Part shown: one piece after another, positions 42,807 through 50,998 of the stretch
How the letters are laid out: each line of letters begins with the position of its first letter
Numbering within the stretch: the first letter of the stretch is position 1
DNA from: Actinomadura luteofluorescens
Lineage (GTDB): Bacteria; Actinomycetota; Actinomycetes; Streptosporangiales; Streptosporangiaceae
Assembly (NCBI RefSeq): GCF_013409365.1
Contig: NZ_JACCBA010000001.1
Coordinates: forward strand, 4,154,001-4,218,000
Direction: 5' to 3'
DNA length: 64,000 nucleotides
Made by a program: the position numbers and the translations under genes
The notes under the pieces: model-generated
What the model was told of the DNA's origin: nothing
Seen by the model: the letters and a program-made list of their open reading frames with translations, nothing else
Database searches by the model: none

Positions 42807-43391
42807 TCAGCGTTCGCGAACGGACTTGAGGTCGATGTCGAGGGCGAAGGGCTGGGTCGCAGTGACCCGGTCGTGGTGCACGCCGGTGGCGACATATGCG
42901 CCGCTGGAGTCGTCCAGCTCATAGGTGTAGACCGCGAACGCCGGTGCGGTCTGGTCGGTCTCCACGCGCCAGTAGTGCCTGATGCCGGCTCCCGCGTACA
43001 GGGCCGGTTGCATCCGCCGGTCCTTACGCTTGGTCGACGGTGACACGACCTCGGCGACGAGGGTGACCGACTCGGCATGGATAGGACGTTCATAGGGATC
43101 GTGCTCGGACGAGTACACGACGATGTCCGGGGCGATCTCGACCGGTTCCAACTCGTCGTCGTCCAGCAGCACGTCCACATCCGTGTCCACCTGCCAGGCG
43201 TTCGGGGCGGCGTCTTCGATGCGGGTCGCCAGGCGCCGCGCGATGCGCTGGTGGATCGGGCGGGGCCGTGGGCTCACGACAAGTTCTCCGTGGATGAGGC
43301 TCACGCGTACTGGAAGGTCTTCGGGCAGCGCCTCGTAGTCCGCCCGGGTCCAGGTGTCACCGGACGGCAGGGGGAGAGTCATCGCGGGCAT
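42807..43391 (-). CDS. Uma2 family endonuclease-fold protein
   Basis: 194 residues from ATG 43391: DTWTRADYEALPEDLPVRVS, LIHGELVVSPRPRPIHQ, ARRLATRIEDA, DVLLDDDELEPVEIAPDIVVY, VAEVVSPSTKRKDR. This is the Uma2 (DUF820) branch of the PD-(D/E)xK superfamily, with acidic residues and lysine at the nuclease positions (E-V-V-S-P-S-T-K). A physiological role is unknown; the genes are numerous in actinomycetes and cyanobacteria. It is the only gene between two copies of a 65-bp direct repeat (42461-42525, 43651-43715). Confidence 0.87.
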   Translation of the reverse strand: MPAMTLPLPSGDTWTRADYEALPEDLPVRVSLIHGELVVSPRPRPIHQRIARRLATRIEDAAPNAWQVDTDVDVLLDDDELEPVEIAPDIVVYSSEHDPYERPIHAESVTLVAEVVSPSTKRKDRRMQPALYAGAGIRHYWRVETDQTAPAFAVYTYELDDSSGAYVATGVHHDRVTATQPFALDIDLKSVRER

Positions 43392-43579
43392 GGCTCCTGA
43401 TGCCTCCGGTCGGGTCGGTACGGATACTCGCCCAGAGTACCTTCGGCACGTCTCCCCAGGCCTTCGCCGTGGCAGTTGCCCCAGCCCGAGTCTCGGGCTT
43501 CGCCCTCGTCCAGGGTCGGGAAGGAGGCTGGATGGTGAAGGGTGAGACGGTGGTGCAGACAGCCTCTGGTGCCGGTGGC

Positions 43580-43668
43580 CTAATTGCACGCTAATGGCAC
43601 GAGGGCCTGTGGGCGGCTCTAGAACGATCAAGGCCCAAGCGGGGAGCTGCTCCCTGACCTGGGCCTTC
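43580..43668. repeat. arm repeats (E) and tRNA-Gly terminator
   Basis: The tandem 11-bp pair CTAATTGCACG / CTAATGGCACG lies at 43580-43601. About 30 bp on, AAGGCCCAAG (43631) and CTGGGCCTT (43659) form the terminator of the tRNA, which is read on the minus strand. The same order (arms, terminator, tRNA 3' end) is repeated in the scars further left, except that there the arms lie on the other side of the tRNA end. Confidence 0.7.
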
Positions 43669-43674
43669 GTTGGG

Positions 43675-43745
43675 AGCGGGTGACGGGAATCGAACCCGCG
43701 CTGTCAGCTTGGGAAGCTGAAGTTCTACCATTGAACTACACCCGC
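43675..43745 (-). tRNA. tRNA-Gly (anticodon CCC)
   Basis: 71 nt without encoded CCA. Acceptor GCGGGTG / CACCCGC, D-arm GTTC-loop-GAAC, anticodon stem TCAGC / GCTGA with loop TTCCCAA (anticodon CCC, reading GGG), T-arm GCGGG-TTCGATT-CCCGT, discriminator T. All stems pair. It lies upstream of, and divergent from, dcd, and is the target of the attachment-site scars. Confidence 0.95.
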
Positions 43746-43826
43746 GTGGGCGGCCTGAGGGGCGCCCGTGCTGTGGTTACTGTACCGGATCGCCGGTGGG
43801 GGCGTGGCGTGGGATAGCTTTCTGGG

Positions 43827-44402
43827 GTGCTGCTCTCCGATCGCGACATCAGGGCCGAGCTCGAGTCCGGGCGAGTGAAGATCGACCCGTTCGAGCCGGA
43901 CATGGTTCAGCCGTCCAGTGTGGACGTGAGGCTGGACCGGTACTTCCGAGTGTTCGAGAACCACCGGTATCCGCACATCGATCCCGCTGTGGAGCAGCCG
44001 GACCTGACGCGGCTGGTGGAGGTGGGCGCCGAGGAGGCGTTCGTGCTGCATCCCGGGGAGTTCGTGCTGGCCTCGACGTACGAGGTGTTCGGGCTGCCGG
44101 AGGATCTCGCGGCGCGGCTGGAGGGGAAGAGCTCGCTGGGGCGGCTGGGGCTGCTCACGCACTCGACGGCGGGATGGATCGATCCAGGGTTCGGCGGGCA
44201 CGTGACGCTGGAGCTGTCGAACGTGGCGACGCTGCCGATCAAGTTGTGGCCGGGCATGAAGATCGGGCAGATGTGCCTGTTCCGGACGAGCTCGCCGGCG
44301 GAGTACCCCTACGGGTCGGCGAAGTACGGGTCGCGGTACCAGGACCAGCGGGGCCCTACACCGTCGCGGTCGTACCTCAACTTTCACCGGACGAAAGTGT
44401 AG
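43827..44402 (+). CDS. dcd: dCTP deaminase (probably bifunctional with dUTPase)
   Basis: 191 residues, GTG start: [20 protein letters not shown], then [22 protein letters not shown]; the active-site block [25 protein letters not shown] and the C-terminal lid [20 protein letters not shown]. The GKSSLGR, [13 protein letters not shown] and QxGPT motifs are complete. Actinobacterial Dcd makes dUMP from dCTP directly, supplying thymidylate synthesis. Cytoplasmic, forms trimers. Single-copy core gene next to tRNA-Gly. Confidence 0.96.
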   Translation: MLLSDRDIRAELESGRVKIDPFEPDMVQPSSVDVRLDRYFRVFENHRYPHIDPAVEQPDLTRLVEVGAEEAFVLHPGEFVLASTYEVFGLPEDLAARLEGKSSLGRLGLLTHSTAGWIDPGFGGHVTLELSNVATLPIKLWPGMKIGQMCLFRTSSPAEYPYGSAKYGSRYQDQRGPTPSRSYLNFHRTKV

Positions 44403-44584
44403 TCGGTTCGTAACCCGAACGTGACGGAAATCACCAAAAGATGAAACATGTTCTCTGGCCGGGTAGTTTCGGGCGACGCACAGGCATGGCGTCTGGTTGA
44501 CAGCCTCTTTACGTGAGGCCCGGGCGCCTGGACGGACGAGGCGACCCGTTTCCGCGCATCGACGTGGGAACCCGGAAGGAGATC

Positions 44585-45838
44585 GTGTCAGTACTCCGCG
44601 CGGAAAGCGTTTCCAAGCTCTTCGGCCGTAGGACGGCGGAGGCGCAGCGAAAACTCAAGGCGGGCGCCGAGATGTCGGCGATCCGGGACCTCGGGGTCAC
44701 TCCCGCTGTGGTGGACGCCACGTTCGAGGTCCGGCAGGGCGAGATCTTCGTGGTCATGGGCCTGTCGGGGTCGGGGAAGTCGACCCTCATCCGGATGCTG
44801 AACGGGTTGCTCGGCGTCACGTCCGGAAGTGTCGAGATCGACGGCCAGGACATCGCGAAGCTGCCGCCGAAGGCGCTGCGTGCGCTTCGGCAGAACAAGG
44901 TCAGCATGGTCTTCCAGCACTTCGCGCTGTTCCCCCATCGGACGGTTCTGGCCAATGCCGCTTACGGGCTCGAGGTCCGCGGCGTTCCCAAGGATGAACG
45001 AGAGAGGACCGCCCGGGAGTTCCTGGCTCTGGTGGGTCTCGAAGGCTGGGAGAACAAGGTTCCCGGTGAGTTGTCGGGCGGAATGAAGCAGCGGGTGGGG
45101 CTTGCCCGCGCGCTGGCTTCGGGCACTGACATCATCCTGATGGACGAGGCGTTCAGCGCGCTGGACCCGCTGATCCGCCGGGAGGTCCAGGACCTGCTTC
45201 TGGACCTGCAGAGCCGGTTCGGCAAGACGATCGTCTTCATCACCCACGATCTGAACGAGGCCATGCGCATCGGCGACCGCATCGCGGTGATGCGGGAGGG
45301 CCGGATCGTGCAGATCGGGACGGCCGAGGAGATCCTCACCGACCCCGCCAACGACTATGTCGCCCAGTTCGTCGCGGATGTGGACCGTACCAGGGTGCTG
45401 ACGGCGGCCTCGGTGATGGAGAAGCCACTGGTCACGGTGCTGGCGTCGACCGGGCCGAGGACGGCTCTGCGGACGATGCGCGAGCACCAGACGTCGGCGG
45501 CGTTCGTGGTCGGACGGGATCGCAAACTCGTCGGACGGGTGCGGGCGACCGTGATCGCGGACGCGGTGCAGGAGAACGTCCAGACGCTCGACGGCCTGAT
45601 CGACCCCGAGGACCCGGAGCCGGTGGCGCCGGACACCCCGGTCGCGGACCTGTTCGTGCGGGTCGCCGAGAGCGACCTGCCGGTGCCGGTGGCGGACGAG
45701 AAGGGGACGCTGCTCGGCGTGATCCCCCGGGTGACGCTGCTGGCGGCGCTCGGCGCGATCAACTCCCATGTGGAGGAGATGGTCGAGGAGGACGAGCCGG
45801 AGCTGGCGCTGACGAAGGAGGGTGGCGGCGATGAGTGA
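44585..45838 (+). CDS. opuAA: glycine betaine/proline ABC transporter ATP-binding protein with CBS domains
   Basis: 417 residues, GTG start at 44585 (GGAAGGAG upstream). Walker A GLSGSGKST near residue 60, Q-loop FQHFALFPHRTV, signature LSGGMKQR, Walker B IILMDEAFSALDP, H-loop FITHDL, then two C-terminal CBS motifs (about 285-400: MEKPLVTVLAS, APDTPVADLFVRVAE). OpuAA/ProV class: energises uptake of glycine betaine as compatible solute; CBS domains usually sense ionic strength. First gene of a three-gene operon, overlapping the permease by 8 bp. Confidence 0.93.
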   Translation: MSVLRAESVSKLFGRRTAEAQRKLKAGAEMSAIRDLGVTPAVVDATFEVRQGEIFVVMGLSGSGKSTLIRMLNGLLGVTSGSVEIDGQDIAKLPPKALRALRQNKVSMVFQHFALFPHRTVLANAAYGLEVRGVPKDERERTAREFLALVGLEGWENKVPGELSGGMKQRVGLARALASGTDIILMDEAFSALDPLIRREVQDLLLDLQSRFGKTIVFITHDLNEAMRIGDRIAVMREGRIVQIGTAEEILTDPANDYVAQFVADVDRTRVLTAASVMEKPLVTVLASTGPRTALRTMREHQTSAAFVVGRDRKLVGRVRATVIADAVQENVQTLDGLIDPEDPEPVAPDTPVADLFVRVAESDLPVPVADEKGTLLGVIPRVTLLAALGAINSHVEEMVEEDEPELALTKEGGGDE

Positions 45839-46751
45839 CGCGGCGATGAAGCTGCCCCGGGTTCCGGTCGGCGAGTGGTTCGACGGCCTGGTGAGCTGGT
45901 GCACCGACAACCTGGCGTGGCTGTTCGACGGGATCGGCTCGGCGATCGAGGCGTCGGTGGACGGGCTGACGGACGTCCTGACGATCCTGCCGCCGCTGGG
46001 GCTGACGCTGGTGCTGGCCGTGATCGCGCTGGTGCTGAGCGGCTGGCGGCTGGCCCTGTTCACGGTCCTCGGGTTCGCGCTGGTCGACAGCATGGAGCTG
46101 TGGGAGCCGGCGATGGACTCGCTGGCCCTGGTGCTGGTGTCGGCGCTGGTGTCGACGGTGGTGGCGATCCCGATCGGGATCGCGGCGGCGCGCAGCGACA
46201 TGGTGAGCCGCATCGTCCGGCCGGTCCTGGACTTCATGCAGACGATGCCGGCGTTCGTGTACCTGATTCCGGCGATCTTCTTCTTCAGCATCGGCTCGGT
46301 GCCCGGCGTGGTGGCGACGGTGATCTTCGCGATGCCGCCGGGGGTGCGGCTGACCGAGCTCGGCATCCGCGGCGTGGACCCGGAGATGGTGGAGGCGGGC
46401 GAGGCGTTCGGCACGCCGCCGGGCCGGATCCTGACCCGGATCCAGATCCCGCTCGCGATGCCGTCGATCATGGCCGGGGTCAACCAGCTGATCATGCTGT
46501 CGCTGTCCATGGTCGTCATCGCCGGCATGGTGGGGGCGGGCGGCCTCGGCGGCGAGGTGCTGGAGGGCATCAACCGGGTGGACGTCGCCAAGGGGTTCGA
46601 GGGCGGCATCGCCGTCGTGGTCCTCGCGATCTACCTGGACCGCCTGACCGGCGCCCTGGGCGACGGCCCGGGCATGCTGCGCGCGCTGTTCTCGCGGCGC
46701 CGCGCGGCCGAGCCCGTCCCGGTCGCGGTCGCCGCGGGCACGTCCAACTGA
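45831..46751 (+). CDS. opuAB: glycine betaine ABC transporter permease
   Basis: 306 residues, ATG 45831 inside the end of the ATPase gene (8-bp overlap, GGAGG 8 bases upstream). About six membrane helices follow an N-terminal hydrophilic segment (PVGEWFDGLVSWCTDNLAWL). The binding-protein-dependent permease loop reads ELGIRGVDPEMVEAGEAFG (EAA motif, about residue 180). Interacts with OpuAA and OpuAC to form the osmoprotectant importer. The C-terminus is basic and cytoplasmic. Confidence 0.93.
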   Translation: MSDAAMKLPRVPVGEWFDGLVSWCTDNLAWLFDGIGSAIEASVDGLTDVLTILPPLGLTLVLAVIALVLSGWRLALFTVLGFALVDSMELWEPAMDSLALVLVSALVSTVVAIPIGIAAARSDMVSRIVRPVLDFMQTMPAFVYLIPAIFFFSIGSVPGVVATVIFAMPPGVRLTELGIRGVDPEMVEAGEAFGTPPGRILTRIQIPLAMPSIMAGVNQLIMLSLSMVVIAGMVGAGGLGGEVLEGINRVDVAKGFEGGIAVVVLAIYLDRLTGALGDGPGMLRALFSRRRAAEPVPVAVAAGTSN

Positions 46752-46798
46752 CTTCCCGCTCCCCCCACTTCACCATGCAAGCCAACGAAAGGATGGGC

Positions 46799-47686
46799 AT
46801 GCGCTCCAAGTTCAAGGGCCTGACGGTCGCCGCGCTGACGCTGACGCTCGGTCTGAGCGCCGCGGCGTGCGGCGATTCCGACTCCGGCGGGGGTGGGAAC
46901 GACAAGGAGATCACCATCGGCATGGTCTCGGGCTGGGCCGAGGGTGAGGCCGCCACGGCCCTGTGGAAGCGGCTCCTGACCGACAAGGGCTACAAGGTGG
47001 AGGTCAAGACCCTCGACACGGGACCGCTCTACGCGGGCATGTCGAAGGGCGACGTCGACCTGTTCGTGGACTCCTGGCTCCCGGGCACGCACGAGGACTA
47101 TTGGAAGCAGTACGGCGACAAGCTGGAGAAGGTCGGCGTCTGGTACGACTCGGCGCCGCTGACCATCGCCGTGCCGAACTACTCGCCGCTGAAGACGCTC
47201 GACGACCTGAAGGGCAAGGGCGGCCAGTACGGCGGCAAGATCGTCGGCATCGAGAAGAGCTCCGGCCTGTACCGGGTGTCGCAGGAGGAGATGCTCCCCG
47301 CGTACGGTCTGAAGGACGAGTACAAGGTGACGACGTCCTCGACGGCGGCGATGCTGACCGAGCTGAAGAAGTCCATCGACGCCAAGAAGGACATCGTCGT
47401 CACGCTGTGGCGCCCGCACTGGGCCTACACGAAGTACCCCATCCGTGACCTGCAGGACCCGAAGGGCGCGATGGGCAAGCCGGACGGCATCAACACGATC
47501 GCCCGCAAGGACTTCGGCAAGGACCAGCCCGAGGTCACCGGCTGGCTGAAGAAGTTCAGGATGGACGACAAGCAGCTCGGCTCCCTTGAGGACCTGATGG
47601 AGAACCAGTACAAGGGCAAGCCGGACCAGGCGGTCGACGCGTGGCTGAAGACGAACCAGAGCTTCGCCACGTCGCTGACGGGCTGA
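46799..47686 (+). CDS. opuAC: glycine betaine ABC transporter substrate-binding lipoprotein
   Basis: 295 residues. Signal peptide with lipobox-like LSAAAC (Cys about residue 22), then a Gly/Ser linker. OpuAC domain: ITIGMVSGWAEGEAATALWK, DLFVDSWLPGTHEDYW, VVTLWRPHWAYTKYP. Tryptophans in SGWAEG, DSWLPG and LWRPHW are the usual aromatic cage for a quaternary ammonium. ATG at 46799 has AAAGGA upstream; ATG at 46793 would add two residues. Follows the permease by 47 bp, with a terminator behind. Confidence 0.93.
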   Translation: MRSKFKGLTVAALTLTLGLSAAACGDSDSGGGGNDKEITIGMVSGWAEGEAATALWKRLLTDKGYKVEVKTLDTGPLYAGMSKGDVDLFVDSWLPGTHEDYWKQYGDKLEKVGVWYDSAPLTIAVPNYSPLKTLDDLKGKGGQYGGKIVGIEKSSGLYRVSQEEMLPAYGLKDEYKVTTSSTAAMLTELKKSIDAKKDIVVTLWRPHWAYTKYPIRDLQDPKGAMGKPDGINTIARKDFGKDQPEVTGWLKKFRMDDKQLGSLEDLMENQYKGKPDQAVDAWLKTNQSFATSLTG

Positions 47687-47702
47687 CGCCGAGAACGTTC
47701 CC

Positions 47703-47740
47703 GAAGAAGGGCCGTCCGGGTTTCCGGGCGGCCCTTCTTC
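47703..47740. terminator. bidirectional terminator
   Basis: GAAGAAGGGCCGTCCGG pairs with CCGGGCGGCCCTTCTTC around GTTT (one G-T pair). It lies 16 bp after the transporter operon and its right end meets the stop codon of the convergent ZIP gene, so it serves both. Confidence 0.8.
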
Positions 47741-48476
47741 ACCTCGCGAGCCCGACGCTGAGCAGCACGGCGAACAGCCCGAGCCCGGTGGCGGCCAGGG
47801 TCATGACCCGCGGGTGGACGCTGTGCGCCTCGGGCAGGATCTCGGCGGCGGCCAGGTACAGCAGGACGCCGGCGAAGACGCCGAGGTAGGGGCCGAGGAC
47901 GGCCTCCGGGACGGTCGCCAGCGTGCCGATGGCGGCCCCGGCGACGGGGGCGGCGGCGTCGGCGAGCAGCAGCAGGACGGCGGGGCGCCGGTCGCGGCGG
48001 TACAGCGAGGCGGCGGTGAAGGTGTTGAACCCGTCCGCGAAGTCGTGGGTGACGACGGCGAGCGCCACGAACACGCCGGTCTCGGTGCCGGTCTGGAAGC
48101 CGAAGCCGATGCTGAGGCCGTCCACGAGGCTGTGCAGGACGAGGGCGAGCGCGGCGAGCAGCCCGCCGGAGCCCGAGCCGTGGACGTGCTCGTGCGGGGC
48201 GTACTCCTCCTCGTGGGCGCGGTGGATCGCCACCGCCTGCTCGACGACGTGCAGGAGCACGAACCCCGCCGCGAAGCCGATCATGGGGGCGGGGACGCCG
48301 AACGGGCGGTGCCGTGTCAGGTCCAGCGACTCGGGGAGCAGATCGAACGCGACGACGCCGAGCATCAGCCCGCCCGCGAGGCCGAGGACGAGGTGCCGGT
48401 GGTCGCGGACGCGCATCGCGGTGAGGCCGCCCGCGAGCGTCATCAGGAACGCGAGGACGGACACGAGCACGGCCAT
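47739..48476 (-). CDS. ZIP family metal transporter
   Basis: 245 residues, about eight membrane helices. The metal-site helices read ALVLHSLVDGLSIGFGF (H-S-x3-G, helix 4) and VVTHDFADGFNTF (helix 5); a histidine-rich cytoplasmic loop HEEEYAPHEHVHG is near residue 90. ZIP proteins move Zn2+, Fe2+ or Mn2+ into the cytoplasm. The E of the canonical HxxxE in helix 5 is replaced by Asp-containing THDFADG, so metal preference is uncertain. Single gene. Confidence 0.88.
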   Translation of the reverse strand: MAVLVSVLAFLMTLAGGLTAMRVRDHRHLVLGLAGGLMLGVVAFDLLPESLDLTRHRPFGVPAPMIGFAAGFVLLHVVEQAVAIHRAHEEEYAPHEHVHGSGSGGLLAALALVLHSLVDGLSIGFGFQTGTETGVFVALAVVTHDFADGFNTFTAASLYRRDRRPAVLLLLADAAAPVAGAAIGTLATVPEAVLGPYLGVFAGVLLYLAAAEILPEAHSVHPRVMTLAATGLGLFAVLLSVGLAR

Positions 48477-48527
48477 CCCCAGGTCTTACCAGCGAGCCCG
48501 CCCCCTCAACCGCCGCCGGAACGCGGA

Positions 48528-48563
48528 ACGGCCCCGCCCCCGCGGGAGCGGGGACGGGGCCGT
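48528..48563. terminator. terminator hairpin
   Basis: ACGGCCCCG (48528) pairs with CGGGGCCGT (ends 48563); inner CCCCGC / GCGGGG adds pairs. It lies just after the stop of the EtfD gene on the minus strand. Confidence 0.7.
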
Positions 48564-48576
48564 CGGGCAGGCGCCC

Positions 48577-50724
48577 CTATTCGGCGGCGACCGCCTCCTT
48601 CTCGGGGGTGGTGCCCTCGCCCTTGATGGAGCGGATCAGGAGCTGGGAGACGTCGACGACCTCCAGCGACTCCTTGGCGTCGCCCGCGTTCTTCTTCTCG
48701 TTGATGGCGTCGCCCAGCATGACCAGGCAGAACGGGCAGGCGGTGGAGACGGTGTCGGGGTTGGTCTCCAGCGCCTCGTCGACGCGCTCGGTGTTGATGC
48801 GCTTGCCGATGCGCTCCTCCATCCACATCCGGGCGCCGCCGGCGCCGCAGCAGAAGCCGCGGTCCTTGTGCCGGTGCATCTCCTGCGTCTTGACTCCGGG
48901 GACGGTCGCCATGATGTCGCGCGGCTGCTTGTAGACCTTGTTGTGGCGGCCGAGGAAGCAGGGGTCGTGGTAGGTGATGTTCTCCTCGATCGGCGTGACC
49001 GGGGTGAGCTTCCCTTCCTCGACCAGGTGCGCGAGCAGCTGGGTGTGGTGGACGACCTCGTAGTTCCCGCCGATCTGCGGGTACTCGTTGGCCAGGGTGT
49101 TGAAGCAGTGCGGGCAGGTCGCGACGATCTTCTTGACGCCCGCGTCGTTCAGCGTCTCGACGTTCTGCTGGCCGAGCATCTGGAAGACGAACTCCATGCC
49201 GAGGCGGCGGGCCGGGTCACCGGTGCACGCCTCCATGGGGCCGAGGACGGCGAACTTGACGCCCGCGATGTGCAGCAGCTCGGCGACGGCCTTGGTGGTC
49301 TTCTTGGCGCGGTCCTCCAGGGCGCCGGCACAGCCGACCCAGAACAGGTACTCGGTGTCTTCGGAGACCTTGTCGTCGACGACGTCGACCTCGAAGTCGA
49401 GCTCCTCGACCCATTCGAGGCGCTTCATCTCGGACATGCCCCACGGGTTGCCCTTGTTCTCCAGGTTCTTCAGCATGACGCCGGCCTCAGAGGGGAACGA
49501 GGACTCGATCATGACCTGGAAGCGGCGCATGTCCAGGATGTGGTCGATGTGCTCGATGTCGACCGGGCACTGCTCGACGCACGCGCCGCAGTTGGTGCAG
49601 GACCACAGGACGTCGGGGTGGATGACGCCGTCGTCGCCGACGAGGGCCTTGTCGACCTCCATGGCGAGCTTCTGCTCGTCGGTGAAGGCGTTGCGGGCCT
49701 CTTCCGACGCGGTGAAGTAGGGCGCCTTGGCCAGGGCGTGGTCGCGCAGCTCCAGGACGAGCATCTTCGGCGACAGCGGCTTGCCGGTGTTCCAGGCGGG
49801 GCACTGCGACTGGCAGCGACCGCACTCGGTGCAGGTCGCCATGTCGAGGAAGCCCTTCCAGGTGAAGTCCTCGATCTTGCCGCGGCCGAAGACGTCCTCG
49901 TCGGGGTCGGCCTCCTCGAAGTCGAGGGGCTTGCCGCCCGACATCATCGGCTGCGCGGCGCCGAGGCCGTCGGGGCGGCGCTTGAACATGACGTTCAGCG
50001 GGGCCAGGAAGATGTGCAGGTGCTTGGAGTGGACGACGAAGACCAGGAAGATCAGCGCGACGGCGATGTGCAGCAGCAGGCCGACGGACTCCAGGACCTC
50101 CAGCGTGTGGTCGCTCAGGCCGTCGAAGAGGTGGCCCACGGCGTAGGAGAAGTAGGCGCCCTTGCCGTAGGGGAGGTTGCCGCTGGCCCACTCCACGCCC
50201 CGGAAGAAGAACATCGTCCAGATCACGTTGAAGATCATGAACAGGGTCATCCAGGCGCCGGACAGGTGCGAGCCCTTGAACCGGGACTTGCGGTCCAGCC
50301 GCTTCGGCGAGTTCTTGATCCGGATCGCGGTGAAGACGAGCAGGCCGGCGGTGCAGGCGAGGGCGATCGTGTCCTGGACGAAGCCGATCGGCGGCCAGGT
50401 CTGCAGGCCGGGGATCTTGACGTCCAGCCCGAACAGCAGCGCGACGGCCGCCTCCAGGTAGACGGTGATCAGCAGGATGAACGCCCACATGACCGCGGCG
50501 TGCGAGACGCCGGCGAGGGTCCACTTCAGCAGCTTGCGCTGGCCGAGGACCTCGACGGCCTGGCCCTCGACGGCCTTGGCGGGCTCACGCCTGACCTGCA
50601 GCGTCCTCTCGGGATCGGGCTGCCCGCTCTTGGCGATCGCGTACAGGAACAGCACTCGCCTCCCGGCGAGCGCCAGCGCGACCGCCGTTCCGGCGAGCCC
50701 GATGACCAACGTGATCCAGAACAC
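48577..50724 (-). CDS. etfD: EtfD-like membrane iron-sulfur oxidoreductase
   Basis: 715 residues from GTG 50724 (AGGAGG eight bases upstream; a frame with ATG at 50790 would add 22 residues). N-terminal five to six membrane helices (nitrate-reductase gamma-like) with histidines for haem; two 4Fe-4S motifs (CTECGRCQSQCPAWN near 300 and CTNCGACVEQCPVDIEH near 370); two CCG domains (GCAGALEDRA region; CPHCFN; CFLGRHN; GFCCGAGGARMW). Same order as Mycobacterium tuberculosis Rv0338c (EtfD), which passes electrons from electron transfer flavoprotein to the quinone pool in beta-oxidation. Two acyl-CoA genes lie 3 kb away. Confidence 0.9.
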   Translation of the reverse strand: MFWITLVIGLAGTAVALALAGRRVLFLYAIAKSGQPDPERTLQVRREPAKAVEGQAVEVLGQRKLLKWTLAGVSHAAVMWAFILLITVYLEAAVALLFGLDVKIPGLQTWPPIGFVQDTIALACTAGLLVFTAIRIKNSPKRLDRKSRFKGSHLSGAWMTLFMIFNVIWTMFFFRGVEWASGNLPYGKGAYFSYAVGHLFDGLSDHTLEVLESVGLLLHIAVALIFLVFVVHSKHLHIFLAPLNVMFKRRPDGLGAAQPMMSGGKPLDFEEADPDEDVFGRGKIEDFTWKGFLDMATCTECGRCQSQCPAWNTGKPLSPKMLVLELRDHALAKAPYFTASEEARNAFTDEQKLAMEVDKALVGDDGVIHPDVLWSCTNCGACVEQCPVDIEHIDHILDMRRFQVMIESSFPSEAGVMLKNLENKGNPWGMSEMKRLEWVEELDFEVDVVDDKVSEDTEYLFWVGCAGALEDRAKKTTKAVAELLHIAGVKFAVLGPMEACTGDPARRLGMEFVFQMLGQQNVETLNDAGVKKIVATCPHCFNTLANEYPQIGGNYEVVHHTQLLAHLVEEGKLTPVTPIEENITYHDPCFLGRHNKVYKQPRDIMATVPGVKTQEMHRHKDRGFCCGAGGARMWMEERIGKRINTERVDEALETNPDTVSTACPFCLVMLGDAINEKKNAGDAKESLEVVDVSQLLIRSIKGEGTTPEKEAVAAE

Positions 50725-50998
50725 TGTTCCGTCCTCCTGGGGTACGGGCGATGGCAGCCAGCGTAGGGCTCGCGTCAGACTGCTCTCCATCCGGGGCCCG
50801 AATACTACTCGGCAGTAGCTTACGCGTCACATCCCCTGGTCAGAACCACCCGCGCCGACGTCCGGACCGCCCTGACCCTCGATCTTGAACTCTTACCCCC
50901 GCAGCGATGAGTATCCGGCGGTTCCCGAGTCCATATCACGGGAGGGGACGCGTCCACCCCCGTCCCGTCCACCGGTACGCGAACCGGAAGGAACCCAG

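Noticed and set aside
29616..43674. Search for an integrase, relaxase, FtsK-like or replication gene in the accessory island
   Set aside because: None of the credible genes carries such a domain, so the island cannot be called a complete integrative element.
47923..50766. A 947-codon open frame on the plus strand opposite the ZIP and EtfD genes
   Set aside because: Shadow frame caused by high GC at third positions; it runs through two unrelated genes and lacks any recognisable domain.
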